Shown one piece after another: positions 7,611-17,145 of a DNA stretch of 64,000 bases (positions within the stretch are counted from its first letter, which is position 1; every line of letters begins with the position of its first letter). Source of the stretch: Streptomyces sp. ITFR-16 (GTDB lineage Bacteria; Actinomycetota; Actinomycetes; Streptomycetales; Streptomycetaceae); NCBI RefSeq assembly GCF_031844705.1, contig NZ_CP134609.1, forward strand, positions 5,022,001 through 5,086,000, given 5' to 3'. Below the pieces are notes generated by a model that searched no databases, was not told where the DNA came from, and saw only the letters and a list, made by a program, of their open reading frames with translations. Made by a program: the position numbers and the translations under genes.

Positions 7611-9465
7611 CCGTCGTCAGGGCGGCCGTGGACGTGCGGCGGGGCTGACCGTGCTGCTCGGATGCGGCGGGCTGCTGCTCTCCGCCTGCGGCTCGATGCC
7701 CGTCACCGGGGACGTGAAGGCCGTCGACGCCTCGCAGCCCGGTGACTCCCAGGTGCAGGTGTACGCGGTCGCGCCGCGTGACGGTGCCACTCCGAACGAG
7801 GTGGTCGACGGCTTCCTGGAGTCGATGACCAGCGACGACTCCGATTTCCGGACGACGCGGAAGTACCTCACCAAGGAGGCGTCGAGCAACTGGAAGCCGG
7901 GCGCCAACACCACGGTGCTGGCCAAGGCGCCGAACCGGAGCGACCGCCCGTTCCACGACGACGACCGCGGCGCCACCGAGGTCACGTACACCCTGACCGG
8001 CGAGAAGGTGGCGACGGTCGACGAGCAGAACGCGTACCAGCCGCTCGCCCCGACCGACTACTCGCGCACACTGCATCTCGTCCGGCAGAACGGCCCGGAC
8101 GGCAAGGAGTGGCGCATCGACGTCGTGCCGGACGGCCTGGTGCTCGGGCAGTCGGACTTCAAGCGGCTCTACCGCTCCGTCAACAAGTTCTACTTTGCGA
8201 CCGGGCGGTCCGAGGCACAGTCCACGCTGGTCGCCGACCCTGTCTACATCCGCAACCGCACGGATCCGGCGACCGGGATGGACACGGTGACGCAGGCGGT
8301 GCGCAGCCTTCTGCGGGGGCCGACCGACTGGCTGCGGCCGGTGGTCAAGTCACGCTTCCCCGCAGGCACCGGTCTCCGTACGGGCGTCACCTCCCTGTCG
8401 CCCGACGACCGCAACGTCCTCAAGGTCCCGCTGAACAAGAAGGCCGACGGGACCGGGCAGCGCACCTGCCGGATGATGGCCTCACAGGTGCTCTTCACCC
8501 TGCGCGATCTGACGTCCGCCCGTGTCGAGCAGGTGGAGCTGGAGCGCTCGGACGGTTCGGCGCTGTGCGTGCTCGGGGCGGACCAGGCCGAGGAGTACGC
8601 CGCCGACCGCTCGTCGGGGGCGCCCGACAGCCAGTACTTCGTCGACGGCAAGGGCCATGTGCAGCGCATTCCGGGAAGCACCCGGGGCAGTGGTGAGCCG
8701 GAGCCGGTCCTCGGACCGTTCGGCAGCGGCTCCCTGCGGGTGAGCGCGGTCGGAGTGGCCCGGGACGAGCAGACGGCGGCGGCGCTCTCGCAGCACGAGG
8801 ACGCGCTGTACGTCTCCTCGATCGCCGTGGACGGGCAGTTGCCCGTGCCCTCGGTGACGAGCAAGGCCGCGAAGACCAAGGACCGGCTGACGGCGCCCAG
8901 CTGGGACGGCCGGGGCGACCTCTGGGTCGCCGACAGGGACCCCGGCAACTCCCGGCTGCTGCGGCTGGCCGGTGGTACCGGAAAGCCGCAGGAGGTGACC
9001 GTGCCGAGCCTGGACGGCAGCCGGATCAAGGCCCTGCGGCTGTCCTCCGACGGGGTGCGCATCGCGCTGCTGCTGACGCAGGGCGACCACACGACGCTGA
9101 AGATAGGCCGGATCGAGCGGCACGGGCCGCAGGGCAAGGAGCAGGTCTCCGTCGTCGACCTGCGGCAGGCCGCGCCGCAGCTCGCCGATGTGACGGCCAT
9201 GTCCTGGTCCGGCGGCAGCCGCCTCGTGGTCGTCGGCAAGGAGCAGGGCGGGGTGCAGCAGGTCCGCTATGTGCAGGCGGACGGCTCGACGCCCTCCTCG
9301 GGCGTACTGCCCGGGGTGAACCAGGTGCTGGCCATCGCCGCGGCGGACGACGAGCAGCTGCCGCTGATGGCGGACACGTTCGGTGACGGCATAGTGAAGC
9401 TGCTGCCCGGAGACAACTGGCAGACGGTCCTCAAGGAAGGTTCGGCGCTGGTCTACCCGGGCTGA
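7600..9465 (+). CDS. lpqB: Lipoprotein LpqB (MtrAB accessory)
   Basis: 621 residues from GTG. Lipoprotein signal with lipobox LLLSAC (Cys30), then a GerMN domain (~65-340, with NEVVDGFLESM and AVRSLLRGPTDWL) and a C-terminal beta-propeller-like LpqB domain. LpqB associates with the extracellular part of MtrB and tunes MtrA phosphorylation in mycobacteria. It overlaps mtrB by 11 bp, indicating translational coupling. Acts on the outer face of the membrane. Confidence 0.95.
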   Translation: MGTDRRQGGRGRAAGLTVLLGCGGLLLSACGSMPVTGDVKAVDASQPGDSQVQVYAVAPRDGATPNEVVDGFLESMTSDDSDFRTTRKYLTKEASSNWKPGANTTVLAKAPNRSDRPFHDDDRGATEVTYTLTGEKVATVDEQNAYQPLAPTDYSRTLHLVRQNGPDGKEWRIDVVPDGLVLGQSDFKRLYRSVNKFYFATGRSEAQSTLVADPVYIRNRTDPATGMDTVTQAVRSLLRGPTDWLRPVVKSRFPAGTGLRTGVTSLSPDDRNVLKVPLNKKADGTGQRTCRMMASQVLFTLRDLTSARVEQVELERSDGSALCVLGADQAEEYAADRSSGAPDSQYFVDGKGHVQRIPGSTRGSGEPEPVLGPFGSGSLRVSAVGVARDEQTAAALSQHEDALYVSSIAVDGQLPVPSVTSKAAKTKDRLTAPSWDGRGDLWVADRDPGNSRLLRLAGGTGKPQEVTVPSLDGSRIKALRLSSDGVRIALLLTQGDHTTLKIGRIERHGPQGKEQVSVVDLRQAAPQLADVTAMSWSGGSRLVVVGKEQGGVQQVRYVQADGSTPSSGVLPGVNQVLAIAAADDEQLPLMADTFGDGIVKLLPGDNWQTVLKEGSALVYPG

Positions 9466-9551
9466 CCTCCTGACCGGGCCCATGTCCTGCCCGAGCGGGC
9501 CCGTTGTCCACAGGGGTGGCCGGGCCGCTGCGGCGCGGGGACAGTGGAGCC

Positions 9552-10280
9552 ATGCGCGAGTGGTGGCGGGAGATCGCCGGACTGGTCCTGCCGGTGGCCT
9601 GCGGCGGCTGCGGCAGACCACGGACCGAGCTGTGCGCGGAATGCGGCGCACAGCTCCTCGGCGGGGTGCCGCGCCGGGTGCGGCCCGACCCCGAGCCGCC
9701 CGGGCTGCCCGTGGTGCACGCCGCCGCCGGCTACGAGAACGCGGTGCGTGCGGCGCTGCTGGCCCACAAGGAGCGCGGGGTGCTCGGCCTCGCGGGCGGG
9801 CTCGGCAGGGCGCTGGCGGGTGCCGTGAGGGCCGGGGCGGGGCGTCCGTCCGACGGGCGGCCGCTGCTGTTGGTGCCCGTACCCTCCGCGCGTCGGTCCG
9901 TGGCCGCGCGCGGACATGATCCGGCCCGCCGGATCGCGCTGGCGGCCGCGGCCGATCTGCGGCGTACCGGAACCCCGGCCCGGGTGGCCGCGGTGCTGCG
10001 GCAACGGCGGCCGGTGGCCGACCAGTCGGGCCTGGGAGCCCGGGAGCGCCAGGCCAATCTGGCGGGCGCGCTCACCGTCGCGGCCGGGGGCCGGCGACTG
10101 CTCGGCGCCGGGCGGGTGGTGCTGGTGGACGACCTGCTGACGACGGGGGCCTCGCTGGCCGAGGCGGCGCGGGCGATCGGCGCGGCGGGCGGACGGGAAC
10201 ACGCCGGTCCTGCGGTGCGTCACGCGGCTGTTGTCGCAGCATCTCCGTCTGCCTTCGAAATAAACCGGAACTGGAAGTGA
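9552..10280 (+). CDS. ComF family protein (phosphoribosyltransferase-like)
   Basis: 242 residues. An N-terminal zinc-finger-like cluster (CGGCGRPRTELCAEC) is followed by a phosphoribosyltransferase fold with the PRPP-binding loop VVLVDDLLTTGAS near residue 195 and the upstream LVPVPSARRSVAARGHDPA motif. ComF proteins act in DNA uptake and recombination in competent bacteria, but the role in Streptomyces is not settled. It lies 86 bp after lpqB and is probably read from the mtr operon. The ATG was chosen at the conserved MREWWREIAGLVLP; a possible start 16 codons earlier lacks homology support. Confidence 0.88.
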   Translation: MREWWREIAGLVLPVACGGCGRPRTELCAECGAQLLGGVPRRVRPDPEPPGLPVVHAAAGYENAVRAALLAHKERGVLGLAGGLGRALAGAVRAGAGRPSDGRPLLLVPVPSARRSVAARGHDPARRIALAAAADLRRTGTPARVAAVLRQRRPVADQSGLGARERQANLAGALTVAAGGRRLLGAGRVVLVDDLLTTGASLAEAARAIGAAGGREHAGPAVRHAAVVAASPSAFEINRNWK

Positions 10281-10602
10281 ACTTGCATCGTTGCAGGTAG
10301 TGAGTGGGTAAAAAGACCTGAACGGAGGTACGTGCGAGTAGCGGGTGCCGACATCCGGCCCAGCAGGCTATGTTCGGTTGTGAGGAATGGTGAATGCCGG
10401 ACCTCGACGAATGCACCACCAGGTTTCGGGCAGGCAACCCACCAGTAGTCCGGAAAACGGAAATTCGGTGGGGTGGAGTCCTTGCCGACGGGGGAGGAGG
10501 AGGTGGAAGTCACCGAGTCCGCGGCCCCGGCCACTACCGGGGCCTGGTGCAAAAGGGAGATGCTCCGCCACCGAGCGGAGCGATCCGGGAACGGAGTTCT
10601 GC
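10281..10602. other. Intergenic leader region of hpf with two hairpins
   Basis: 322 bp with no credible gene. It holds two perfect hairpins in the presumed hpf leader: 10523-10544 (GGCCCCGG, six-base loop, CCGGGGCC) and 10562-10581 (GCTCCG, eight-base loop, CGGAGC), the second ending about 20 bp before the GTG start. The left part (to ~10380) is less GC-rich than its surroundings and probably contains the hpf promoter, but I cannot fix -35/-10 boxes with confidence. Confidence 0.5.
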
Positions 10603-11292
10603 GTGGACATCGTCGTCAAGGGCCGCAAGACCGAGGTGCCCGAGCGGTTCCGCAAGCACGTGGCCGAGAAGCTGAAGCTGGACAAGATCCAGAAGTTCGA
10701 CGGCAAGGTGATCAGCCTCGACGTGGAGGTGTCCAAGGAGCCGAATCCTCGTCAGGCGGACCGTTCCGACCGGGTGGAGATCACGCTCCGCTCGCGTGGA
10801 CCGGTCATCAGGGCGGAAGCGGCCGCAGGCGACCCGTACGCAGCGCTGGACCTGGCCACCGGCAAGCTGGAGGCGCGGCTGCGCAAGCAGCACGACAAGC
10901 GCTACAGCCGCCGCGGTTCCGGCCGCATTACCGCTGCGGAGGTCGGTGAAACGGTGCCGGACGCGGCGTCGTTCAACGGTGACGGCGAGCTGATCGCCGA
11001 CGAGACGGCACAGCCCGTACCCACCACCAGGATCGGTTCGCTCGAGGTACAGGGCGAAGGACCGCTGGTGATGCGCGAGAAGACGCACGTCGCGGCACCC
11101 ATGTCGCTCGACCAGGCCCTCTACGAGATGGAGCTGGTCGGACACGACTTCTATCTGTTCGTCGACTCCGACACGAAGGAGCCCAGTGTCGTCTACCGGC
11201 GACACGCCTACGACTACGGGGTCATCCACCTGAGGACCGACCCGCTGGCCGCCGACGAGGCGGGCGGCGCGGGCGGTGCGCTCGGCGGCTGA
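10603..11292 (+). CDS. hpf: Long-form ribosome hibernation promoting factor
   Basis: 229 residues from GTG, preceded by GGAACGGAG. N-terminal RaiA/S30AE domain (1-~105: VDIVVKGRKTEVPERFRKHV, DRVEITLRSRGPVIRAEA), a linker, and a C-terminal dimerisation domain (~170-225: KTHVAAPMSLDQALYEMELV, DFYLFVDSDT, VYRRHAYDYGVIHL). Long HPF binds 70S ribosomes and pairs them into 100S dimers in stationary phase or stress. A terminator follows at 11307-11343. Confidence 0.95.
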   Translation: MDIVVKGRKTEVPERFRKHVAEKLKLDKIQKFDGKVISLDVEVSKEPNPRQADRSDRVEITLRSRGPVIRAEAAAGDPYAALDLATGKLEARLRKQHDKRYSRRGSGRITAAEVGETVPDAASFNGDGELIADETAQPVPTTRIGSLEVQGEGPLVMREKTHVAAPMSLDQALYEMELVGHDFYLFVDSDTKEPSVVYRRHAYDYGVIHLRTDPLAADEAGGAGGALGG

Positions 11293-11306
11293 CGCGACCA
11301 CGGAGT

Positions 11307-11343
11307 GGTGCCCCTGGAGCGTCTGTGCGCCCCCAGGGGCACC
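11307..11343 (+). terminator. Rho-independent-like hairpin after hpf
   Basis: Perfect 11-bp inverted repeat GGTGCCCCTGG / CCAGGGGCACC with a 15-base loop, 14 bp after the hpf stop. There is no strong U-tract, as is usual in Streptomyces. Confidence 0.7.
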
Positions 11344-11415
11344 CGCGTGCCACCACGGAATCACCGCTTGGACGTCCAGGCATGAAATCATGGCGGCCCA
11401 AGCCAATCGGTGCTC

Positions 11416-11448
11416 TGTGAACTGCCGTTGGCGGACCGTTTGTGAACT
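11416..11448 (+). promoter_or_regulatory. 8-bp direct repeat upstream of the orphan response regulator
   Basis: TGTGAACT occurs at 11416-11423 and again at 11441-11448, exactly 25 bp apart, 30-60 bp before the ATG at 11478. Possible regulator site; no regulator can be named. Confidence 0.3.
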
Positions 11449-11477
11449 TCAGGCCATGGCCTTCAGGGGGAGGAACG

Positions 11478-12233
11478 ATGGCGGACGCCTTCGGGCCCGT
11501 GCGTGACGCGAATGACGCCGACGATGCCGCCGGTGCTCATACCGGCAGGGACGAGGACAGCGGTTCCCGCAAGGAACCGATCCGGGTCCTCGTCGTAGAC
11601 GACCACGCCCTCTTCCGCAGAGGTCTGGAGATCGTCCTCGCGCAGGAGGAGGACATCCAGGTCGTCGGCGAGGCGGGGGACGGGGCGGAGGCCGTCGACA
11701 AGGCCGCCGACCTGCTGCCGGACATCGTGCTGATGGACGTACGGATGCCCAAGCGGGGCGGTATCGAGGCCTGCACCTCCATCAAGGAGGTGGCACCCAG
11801 CGCGAAGATCATCATGCTGACGATCAGCGACGAGGAGGCCGACCTCTACGACGCCATCAAGGCGGGCGCCACCGGCTATCTCCTCAAGGAGATCTCCACG
11901 GACGAGGTGGCCACCGCGATTCGCGCAGTCGCCGACGGCCAGTCCCAGATCAGTCCGTCCATGGCTTCCAAGCTGCTCACCGAGTTCAAGTCGATGATCC
12001 AGCGGACCGACGAGCGCCGGCTGGTACCGGCGCCCCGGCTCACCGAGCGTGAGCTGGAAGTCCTCAAACTGGTTGCCACAGGCATGAATAACCGGGATAT
12101 CGCGAAGGAACTCTTCATTTCCGAGAACACCGTGAAGAACCACGTCCGCAACATTCTGGAGAAGCTCCAGCTGCACTCCCGGATGGAAGCCGTGGTCTAT
12201 GCCATGCGGGAGAAGATCCTCGAGATCAGGTGA
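11478..12233 (+). CDS. Orphan NarL/LuxR-family response regulator
   Basis: 251 residues. After a ~33-residue acidic leader comes a receiver domain (RVLVVDDHALFRRGLEIVL, phosphoacceptor Asp87 in DIVLMDVRMPKRGG, switch region GYLLKEIS) and a LuxR-type HTH near 185-245 (LTERELEVLKLVATGMNNRDIAKELF). No histidine kinase gene is adjacent, so its kinase is unlinked. A strong AGGGGGAGGAACG precedes the ATG. The neighbourhood (between hpf and secA) is conserved in Streptomyces as I recall it. The regulon is unknown. Confidence 0.93.
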   Translation: MADAFGPVRDANDADDAAGAHTGRDEDSGSRKEPIRVLVVDDHALFRRGLEIVLAQEEDIQVVGEAGDGAEAVDKAADLLPDIVLMDVRMPKRGGIEACTSIKEVAPSAKIIMLTISDEEADLYDAIKAGATGYLLKEISTDEVATAIRAVADGQSQISPSMASKLLTEFKSMIQRTDERRLVPAPRLTERELEVLKLVATGMNNRDIAKELFISENTVKNHVRNILEKLQLHSRMEAVVYAMREKILEIR

Positions 12234-12248
12234 CCGGCGGAACCGCTC

Positions 12249-13424
12249 CTACGCCAGGACGCGGGCGATTTCCCGTGCCAGCGGCTCGCGCAGCTCCGGC
12301 GCGTCCACCCGCTCAAGCCGGACGTCCGTGCAGCCCACCCAGGAAGCCGCCTCCGCCAGCGCCTCCGCCATCGGTGCCACCGCCTTGGCGCCCGCCAGGG
12401 ACACCTGCCGGGCGATCAGCGTGCTGCCGTCCCGGGCCGGGTCGACCCGGCCCTGCAGCTTCCCGCCCGCCAGCAGGGGCATCGCGAAATAGCCGTGGAT
12501 CCGCTTCGGCTTGGGGACGTACGCCTCCAGGCGGTGCGTGAAGCCGAAGATCCGCTCGGTGCGGGCCCGCTCCCAGACCAGTGAGTCGAAGGGCGACAGC
12601 AGCGTCGTCCGGTGCCGGCCGCGCGGCTCGGCGGCCAGCGCCGCCGGATCCGCCCAGGCCGGCTTCGCCCAGCCCTGCACCGTGACCGGCACCAGCCCGG
12701 AGTCCGCGACCACGGCGTCGAACTGCTCGCCCTTGAGGCGGTGGTAGTCGGCGATGTCCGCACGGGTGCCGACGCCCAGCGACTGGCCGGCGAGCGCCAC
12801 CAGTCGGCGCAGGCACTCCGCGTCGTCCAGGTCGTCGTGCAGCACGGAGTCGGGCAGAGCGCGCTCCGCGAGGTCGTAGACCCGCTTCCAGCCGCGCCGC
12901 TCGGTGCACACCACCTCGCCGTACATCAGGGCCCGCTCGACGGCCACCTTCGACGCCGACCAGTCCCACCACTCCCCGCCGTTCTTCGCGCCGCCCAGCT
13001 CCGTCGCCGTCAGCGGGCCCTCGGCGGTCAGCTGCTTGATGACGGTGTCGTACACCCCGTCCGGCAGGTCGTGGTGCCACTGCGGCCGAGCGCGGTAGGC
13101 GCGGCGCCGGAACGCGAAGTGCGGCCACTCCTCGACCGGCAGGATGCACGCCGCGTGCGACCAGTACTCGAAGGCGCGACCGCCCGACCAGTACGCCTCC
13201 TCCACCGTGCGCCGGCCGACGGCGCCCAGGCGGGCGTACGGAATGAGCTCGTGCGAGCGGGCGAGCACCGAGATCGTGTCCAGCTGCACGGCGCCCAGGT
13301 GCCGCAGCACCCCGGGCACCCCGGCCCGGCGGTCCGGTGCGCCCAGGAAGCCCTGTGCGCGCAGGGCGATCCTGCGTGCCTGGTCGGCGGAGAGTTCGGC
13401 TGCGGGAGGCTGCACAGACGTCAT
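12249..13424 (-). CDS. Winged-helix DNA glycosylase, YcaQ/AlkX-like (AlkZ superfamily)
   Basis: 391 residues. HTH_42 superfamily with the N-terminal catalytic-type segment LRHLGAVQLDTISVLARSHEL. QLD fits the Q-x-D signature of the YcaQ/AlkX branch rather than the Q-x-Q of AlkZ. The C-terminal FDSLVWERARTERIFGFTHRLEAYVPKPKRIHGYFAMPLL is a hallmark of the family. Members unhook interstrand crosslinks or alkylated purines in DNA. Start set at MTSVQPPAAELSADQARRIA; ten more in-frame codons exist upstream. Convergent with the response regulator, with a 15-bp gap. Confidence 0.88.
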   Translation of the reverse strand: MTSVQPPAAELSADQARRIALRAQGFLGAPDRRAGVPGVLRHLGAVQLDTISVLARSHELIPYARLGAVGRRTVEEAYWSGGRAFEYWSHAACILPVEEWPHFAFRRRAYRARPQWHHDLPDGVYDTVIKQLTAEGPLTATELGGAKNGGEWWDWSASKVAVERALMYGEVVCTERRGWKRVYDLAERALPDSVLHDDLDDAECLRRLVALAGQSLGVGTRADIADYHRLKGEQFDAVVADSGLVPVTVQGWAKPAWADPAALAAEPRGRHRTTLLSPFDSLVWERARTERIFGFTHRLEAYVPKPKRIHGYFAMPLLAGGKLQGRVDPARDGSTLIARQVSLAGAKAVAPMAEALAEAASWVGCTDVRLERVDAPELREPLAREIARVLA

Positions 13425-13475
13425 GTCTCGAACCCTAGAGTGCGGCACTGACATCCCGGCCGGGAACGGGGACGC

Positions 13476-14063
13476 TCAGGGCCGGGCGGGGCCCGCCGAC
13501 GGCAGATAGGGACGGCTGCCGGGCAGCCCGAGGTCGGACGGGAGCAGGGCGGCCGTCCACGTATCGCGTCGCACCCCCTTGTTCAGCAGCCCGGAGCGGC
13601 GTTCGCCCTCCATCCGGAAGCCCGCCCGCAGGGCGACGGCCCGGGAGGGGACGTTCCCGGTCTCGGCGCGCCACTCCAGGCGGTCGCCGCCGAGCGCGGT
13701 GAAGGTCCAGTGGGCGGCCCGGACCACGGCCTCCGTCGTGTAGCCGAACCCCCGGTGGTCCGGGGCGGTCCAGAACCCGATCTCGTACGTGTCCGGCACC
13801 CCGAGCCGGTGGATGCCGACCGCGCCGGCCAGCGCCCCGCCCTCGCGCAGCACCACGGCGAAGTTGTACGCGGAGTCGTCCTGCCAGCCGCCCGGCGAGA
13901 ACTGCCGGGTGAAGACCTCCGCGTCGGTACGGCGGTACGGGGAGGGGATCACCGTCCAGCGCTGGATCTCCGGATCCTGGCAGGCGGCGTGGACCTCGTC
14001 CTCGTCGCCCGGGGCGAAGGGGCGGAGCAGCAGGCGGTCGGTGGTGAGAGTGATCGGCTCCAT
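13476..14063 (-). CDS. GNAT acetyltransferase (RimJ/RimL-like)
   Basis: 195 residues. Starts with the standard TLTTDRLLLRPFAPGDEDEVHAA and carries the acetyl-CoA-binding segment YEIGFWTAPDHRGFGYTTEAV and the RAVALRAGFRMEGERR segment typical of RimJ/RimL N-acetyltransferases. Substrate unknown. The start is the ATG before EPITLTTDR; upstream in-frame sequence is low-complexity. Divergent from secA across ~240 bp. Confidence 0.9.
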   Translation of the reverse strand: MEPITLTTDRLLLRPFAPGDEDEVHAACQDPEIQRWTVIPSPYRRTDAEVFTRQFSPGGWQDDSAYNFAVVLREGGALAGAVGIHRLGVPDTYEIGFWTAPDHRGFGYTTEAVVRAAHWTFTALGGDRLEWRAETGNVPSRAVALRAGFRMEGERRSGLLNKGVRRDTWTAALLPSDLGLPGSRPYLPSAGPARP

Positions 14064-14303
14064 ACACGGATTCTGCGAAGGGAGCGGGCGCTGCGCGAGC
14101 ACTTTTCGGGCTTCCCGGCACCTTCGGCGCCCTTCGTCCGTTGACTCGGAAGGGCACCGCGGGGTCAACGCGGTGGCAGCCCTCCCGGCGCAGCGGGGTC
14201 CTCGCTTACGATGGCCGTTGCGGTGGGGCCCACCTGCCGTGCCCGCGCCAGAGTCCATAACACGACCCAGTGCCAGGCCCGACCGGCAAGGAGACCAGCC
14301 TCA
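14064..14303. promoter_or_regulatory. Divergent intergenic region GNAT / secA
   Basis: A -10-like TACGAT at 14207-14212 points toward secA and would give a ~85-nt leader; no good -35 is visible. An inverted repeat GTTGAC (14140) / GTCAAC (14164) lies between the genes. The secA ribosome binding site is AAGGAGA at 14288. Confidence 0.4.
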
Positions 14304-17120
14304 GTGTCCGTCTTCAACAAGCTCATGCGTGCAGGCGAAGGCAAGATCCTGCGCAAACTGCACCGCATCGCGGACCAGGTCAGCTCCATCGAAGAGGACT
14401 TCGTCAACCTCTCCGACGCCGAGCTGCGGGCGCTCACCGACGAGTACAAGGAACGGTACGCGGACGGCGAGAGCCTGGACGACCTGCTTCCCGAGGCATT
14501 CGCGACGGTCCGTGAGGCCGCCAAGCGTGTCCTCGGACAGCGCCACTACGACGTCCAGATGATGGGCGGCGCAGCCCTGCACCTCGGCTACGTGGCCGAG
14601 ATGAAGACCGGCGAGGGCAAGACCCTCGTCGGCACCCTGCCCGCGTATCTCAACGCGCTCTCGGGCAAGGGCGTCCACCTGATCACGGTCAACGACTATC
14701 TGGCCGAGCGCGACTCGGAGCTGATGGGCCGGGTCCACAAGTTCCTCGGGCTGACCGTCGGCTGCATCATCGCCAACATGACGCCGGCCCAGCGCCGTGA
14801 GCAGTACGCCTGCGACATCACGTACGGCACGAACAACGAGTTCGGCTTCGACTACCTCCGCGACAACATGGCGTGGTCGCAGGACGAGCTCGTCCAGCGC
14901 GGTCACAACTTCGCGATCGTCGACGAGGTCGACTCGATCCTGGTCGACGAGGCCCGTACGCCGCTGATCATCTCCGGCCCCGCCGACCAGGCCACCAAGT
15001 GGTACGGCGACTTCGCCAAGCTGGTCACCCGGCTGACCAAGGGCGAGGCGGGCAACCCGCTCAAGGGCATCGAGGAGACCGGCGACTACGAGGTCGACGA
15101 GAAGAAGCGGACCGTGGCGATCCATGAGCCCGGTGTCGCGAAGGTCGAGGACTGGCTCGGCATCGAGAACCTCTACGAGTCGGTGAACACCCCCCTCGTC
15201 GGGTACCTCAACAACGCCATCAAGGCCAAGGAACTCTTCAAGAAGGACAAGGACTACGTCGTCATCGACGGCGAAGTCATGATCGTCGACGAGCACACCG
15301 GCCGTATCCTCGCCGGCCGCCGCTACAACGAGGGCATGCACCAGGCGATCGAGGCGAAGGAAGGGGTGGACATCAAGGACGAGAACCAGACGCTCGCCAC
15401 GATCACCCTGCAGAACTTCTTCCGCCTCTACGGCAAGCTCTCCGGCATGACCGGTACGGCGATGACCGAGGCCGCCGAGTTCCACCAGATCTACAAGCTC
15501 GGCGTGGTGCCGATCCCGACCAACCGGCCGATGGTCCGGGCGGACCAGTCGGACCTGATCTACCGCACCGAGGTCGCGAAGTTCGCCGCCGTCGTCGACG
15601 ACATCGCGGAGAAGCACGAGAAGGGCCAGCCGATCCTGGTCGGCACGACCTCGGTCGAGAAGTCCGAGTACCTCTCGCAGCAGCTCTCCAAGCGCGGGGT
15701 GCAGCACGAGGTCCTCAACGCCAAGCAGCACGACCGTGAGGCGACGATCGTCGCCCAGGCCGGCCGCAAGGGCGCGGTCACGGTCGCGACGAACATGGCC
15801 GGCCGCGGTACGGACATCAAGCTGGGCGGCAACCCGGACGACCTCGCCGAGGCGGAGCTGCGGCAGCGCGGCCTCGACCCGGTGGAGCACGTCGAGGAGT
15901 GGGCGGCCGCGCTGCCCGCCGCCCTGGAGAAGGCCGAGCAGGCGGTGAAGGCGGAGTTCGAGGAGGTCAAGGAGCTCGGCGGGCTGTACGTCCTCGGTAC
16001 GGAGCGGCACGAGTCGCGTCGTATCGACAATCAGCTGCGCGGTCGTTCCGGCCGTCAGGGCGACCCCGGCGAGTCCCGCTTCTACCTGTCGCTCGGCGAC
16101 GACCTGATGCGCCTGTTCAAGGCCCAGATGGTCGAGCGCGTCATGTCGATGGCCAACGTGCCGGACGATGTGCCGATCGAGAACAAGATGGTGACGCGGG
16201 CGATCGCCTCGGCGCAGTCGCAGGTCGAGCAGCAGAACTTCGAGACGCGTAAGAACGTCCTGAAGTACGACGAGGTGCTCAACCGCCAGCGTGAGGTCAT
16301 CTACGGCGAGCGGCGCCGGGTCCTGGAGGGCGAGGACCTGCAGGAGCAGATCCGCCACTTCATGGACGACACGATCGACGACTACATCCGCCAGGAGACG
16401 GCGGAGGGGTTCGCCGAGGAGTGGGACCTCGACCGGCTGTGGGGCGCCTTCAAGCAGCTCTACCCGGTGAAGGTCACGGTCGCCGAGCTGGAGGACGCGG
16501 CCGGGGACCTGGCCGGTGTCACGGCCGAGTTCATCGCCGAGTCGGTCAAGGACGACATCCACGAGCAGTACGACGAGCGGGAGAAGACGCTCGGCTCCGA
16601 CATCATGCGTGAGCTGGAGCGGCGTGTGGTGCTGTCCGTGCTGGACCGCAAGTGGCGTGAGCACCTCTACGAGATGGACTATCTCCAGGAGGGCATCGGG
16701 CTGCGGGCCATGGCGCAGAAGGACCCGCTGGTGGAGTACCAGCGCGAGGGCTTCGACATGTTCAACGCCATGATGGAGGGCATCAAGGAGGAGTCCGTCG
16801 GCTATCTGTTCAACCTGGAGGTCCAGGTCGAGCAGCAGGTCGAGGAGGTTCCGGTCCAGGACGCGACGTCGCTGTCCAAGGAGGACGCGGTGCCGGCGGC
16901 TCGTCCGGAGATCCGGGCGAAGGGGCTCGACGCTCCGCAGCGGCCGGACCGGCTGCACTTCTCCGCTCCCACGGTGGACGGGGAGGGCGGGGTTGTCGAG
17001 GGTGACTTCTCCAGTGGTGCGGGTGCGGGTGCCGGGGCCGGGGAGTCCGATGGGCTTACTCGGGCGGAGCGGCGCAAGGCGCAGAAGAGCGGTGGGGGTG
17101 GGCGGCGCCGTAAGAAGTAG
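14304..17120 (+). CDS. secA: Preprotein translocase ATPase SecA
   Basis: 938 residues from GTG with an AAGGAGA ribosome binding site. Motor of the Sec pathway at the inner membrane. Walker A EMKTGEGKT at 99-107, Walker B-type VDEVDSILVDEARTPLIISG, the NAGxK-like segment VLNAKQHDREA, TNMAGRGTDIKLGG, and the scaffold/wing regions follow in order. The C-terminus ends in a Gly/Arg/Lys tail (LTRAERRKAQK...RRRKK) with no Cys/His zinc-binding motif, as is usual in actinobacterial SecA. Length is normal. Confidence 0.98.
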   Translation: MSVFNKLMRAGEGKILRKLHRIADQVSSIEEDFVNLSDAELRALTDEYKERYADGESLDDLLPEAFATVREAAKRVLGQRHYDVQMMGGAALHLGYVAEMKTGEGKTLVGTLPAYLNALSGKGVHLITVNDYLAERDSELMGRVHKFLGLTVGCIIANMTPAQRREQYACDITYGTNNEFGFDYLRDNMAWSQDELVQRGHNFAIVDEVDSILVDEARTPLIISGPADQATKWYGDFAKLVTRLTKGEAGNPLKGIEETGDYEVDEKKRTVAIHEPGVAKVEDWLGIENLYESVNTPLVGYLNNAIKAKELFKKDKDYVVIDGEVMIVDEHTGRILAGRRYNEGMHQAIEAKEGVDIKDENQTLATITLQNFFRLYGKLSGMTGTAMTEAAEFHQIYKLGVVPIPTNRPMVRADQSDLIYRTEVAKFAAVVDDIAEKHEKGQPILVGTTSVEKSEYLSQQLSKRGVQHEVLNAKQHDREATIVAQAGRKGAVTVATNMAGRGTDIKLGGNPDDLAEAELRQRGLDPVEHVEEWAAALPAALEKAEQAVKAEFEEVKELGGLYVLGTERHESRRIDNQLRGRSGRQGDPGESRFYLSLGDDLMRLFKAQMVERVMSMANVPDDVPIENKMVTRAIASAQSQVEQQNFETRKNVLKYDEVLNRQREVIYGERRRVLEGEDLQEQIRHFMDDTIDDYIRQETAEGFAEEWDLDRLWGAFKQLYPVKVTVAELEDAAGDLAGVTAEFIAESVKDDIHEQYDEREKTLGSDIMRELERRVVLSVLDRKWREHLYEMDYLQEGIGLRAMAQKDPLVEYQREGFDMFNAMMEGIKEESVGYLFNLEVQVEQQVEEVPVQDATSLSKEDAVPAARPEIRAKGLDAPQRPDRLHFSAPTVDGEGGVVEGDFSSGAGAGAGAGESDGLTRAERRKAQKSGGGGRRRKK

Positions 17121-17145
17121 CGTGCGCTGAGTGGTTGGTTTGTGG

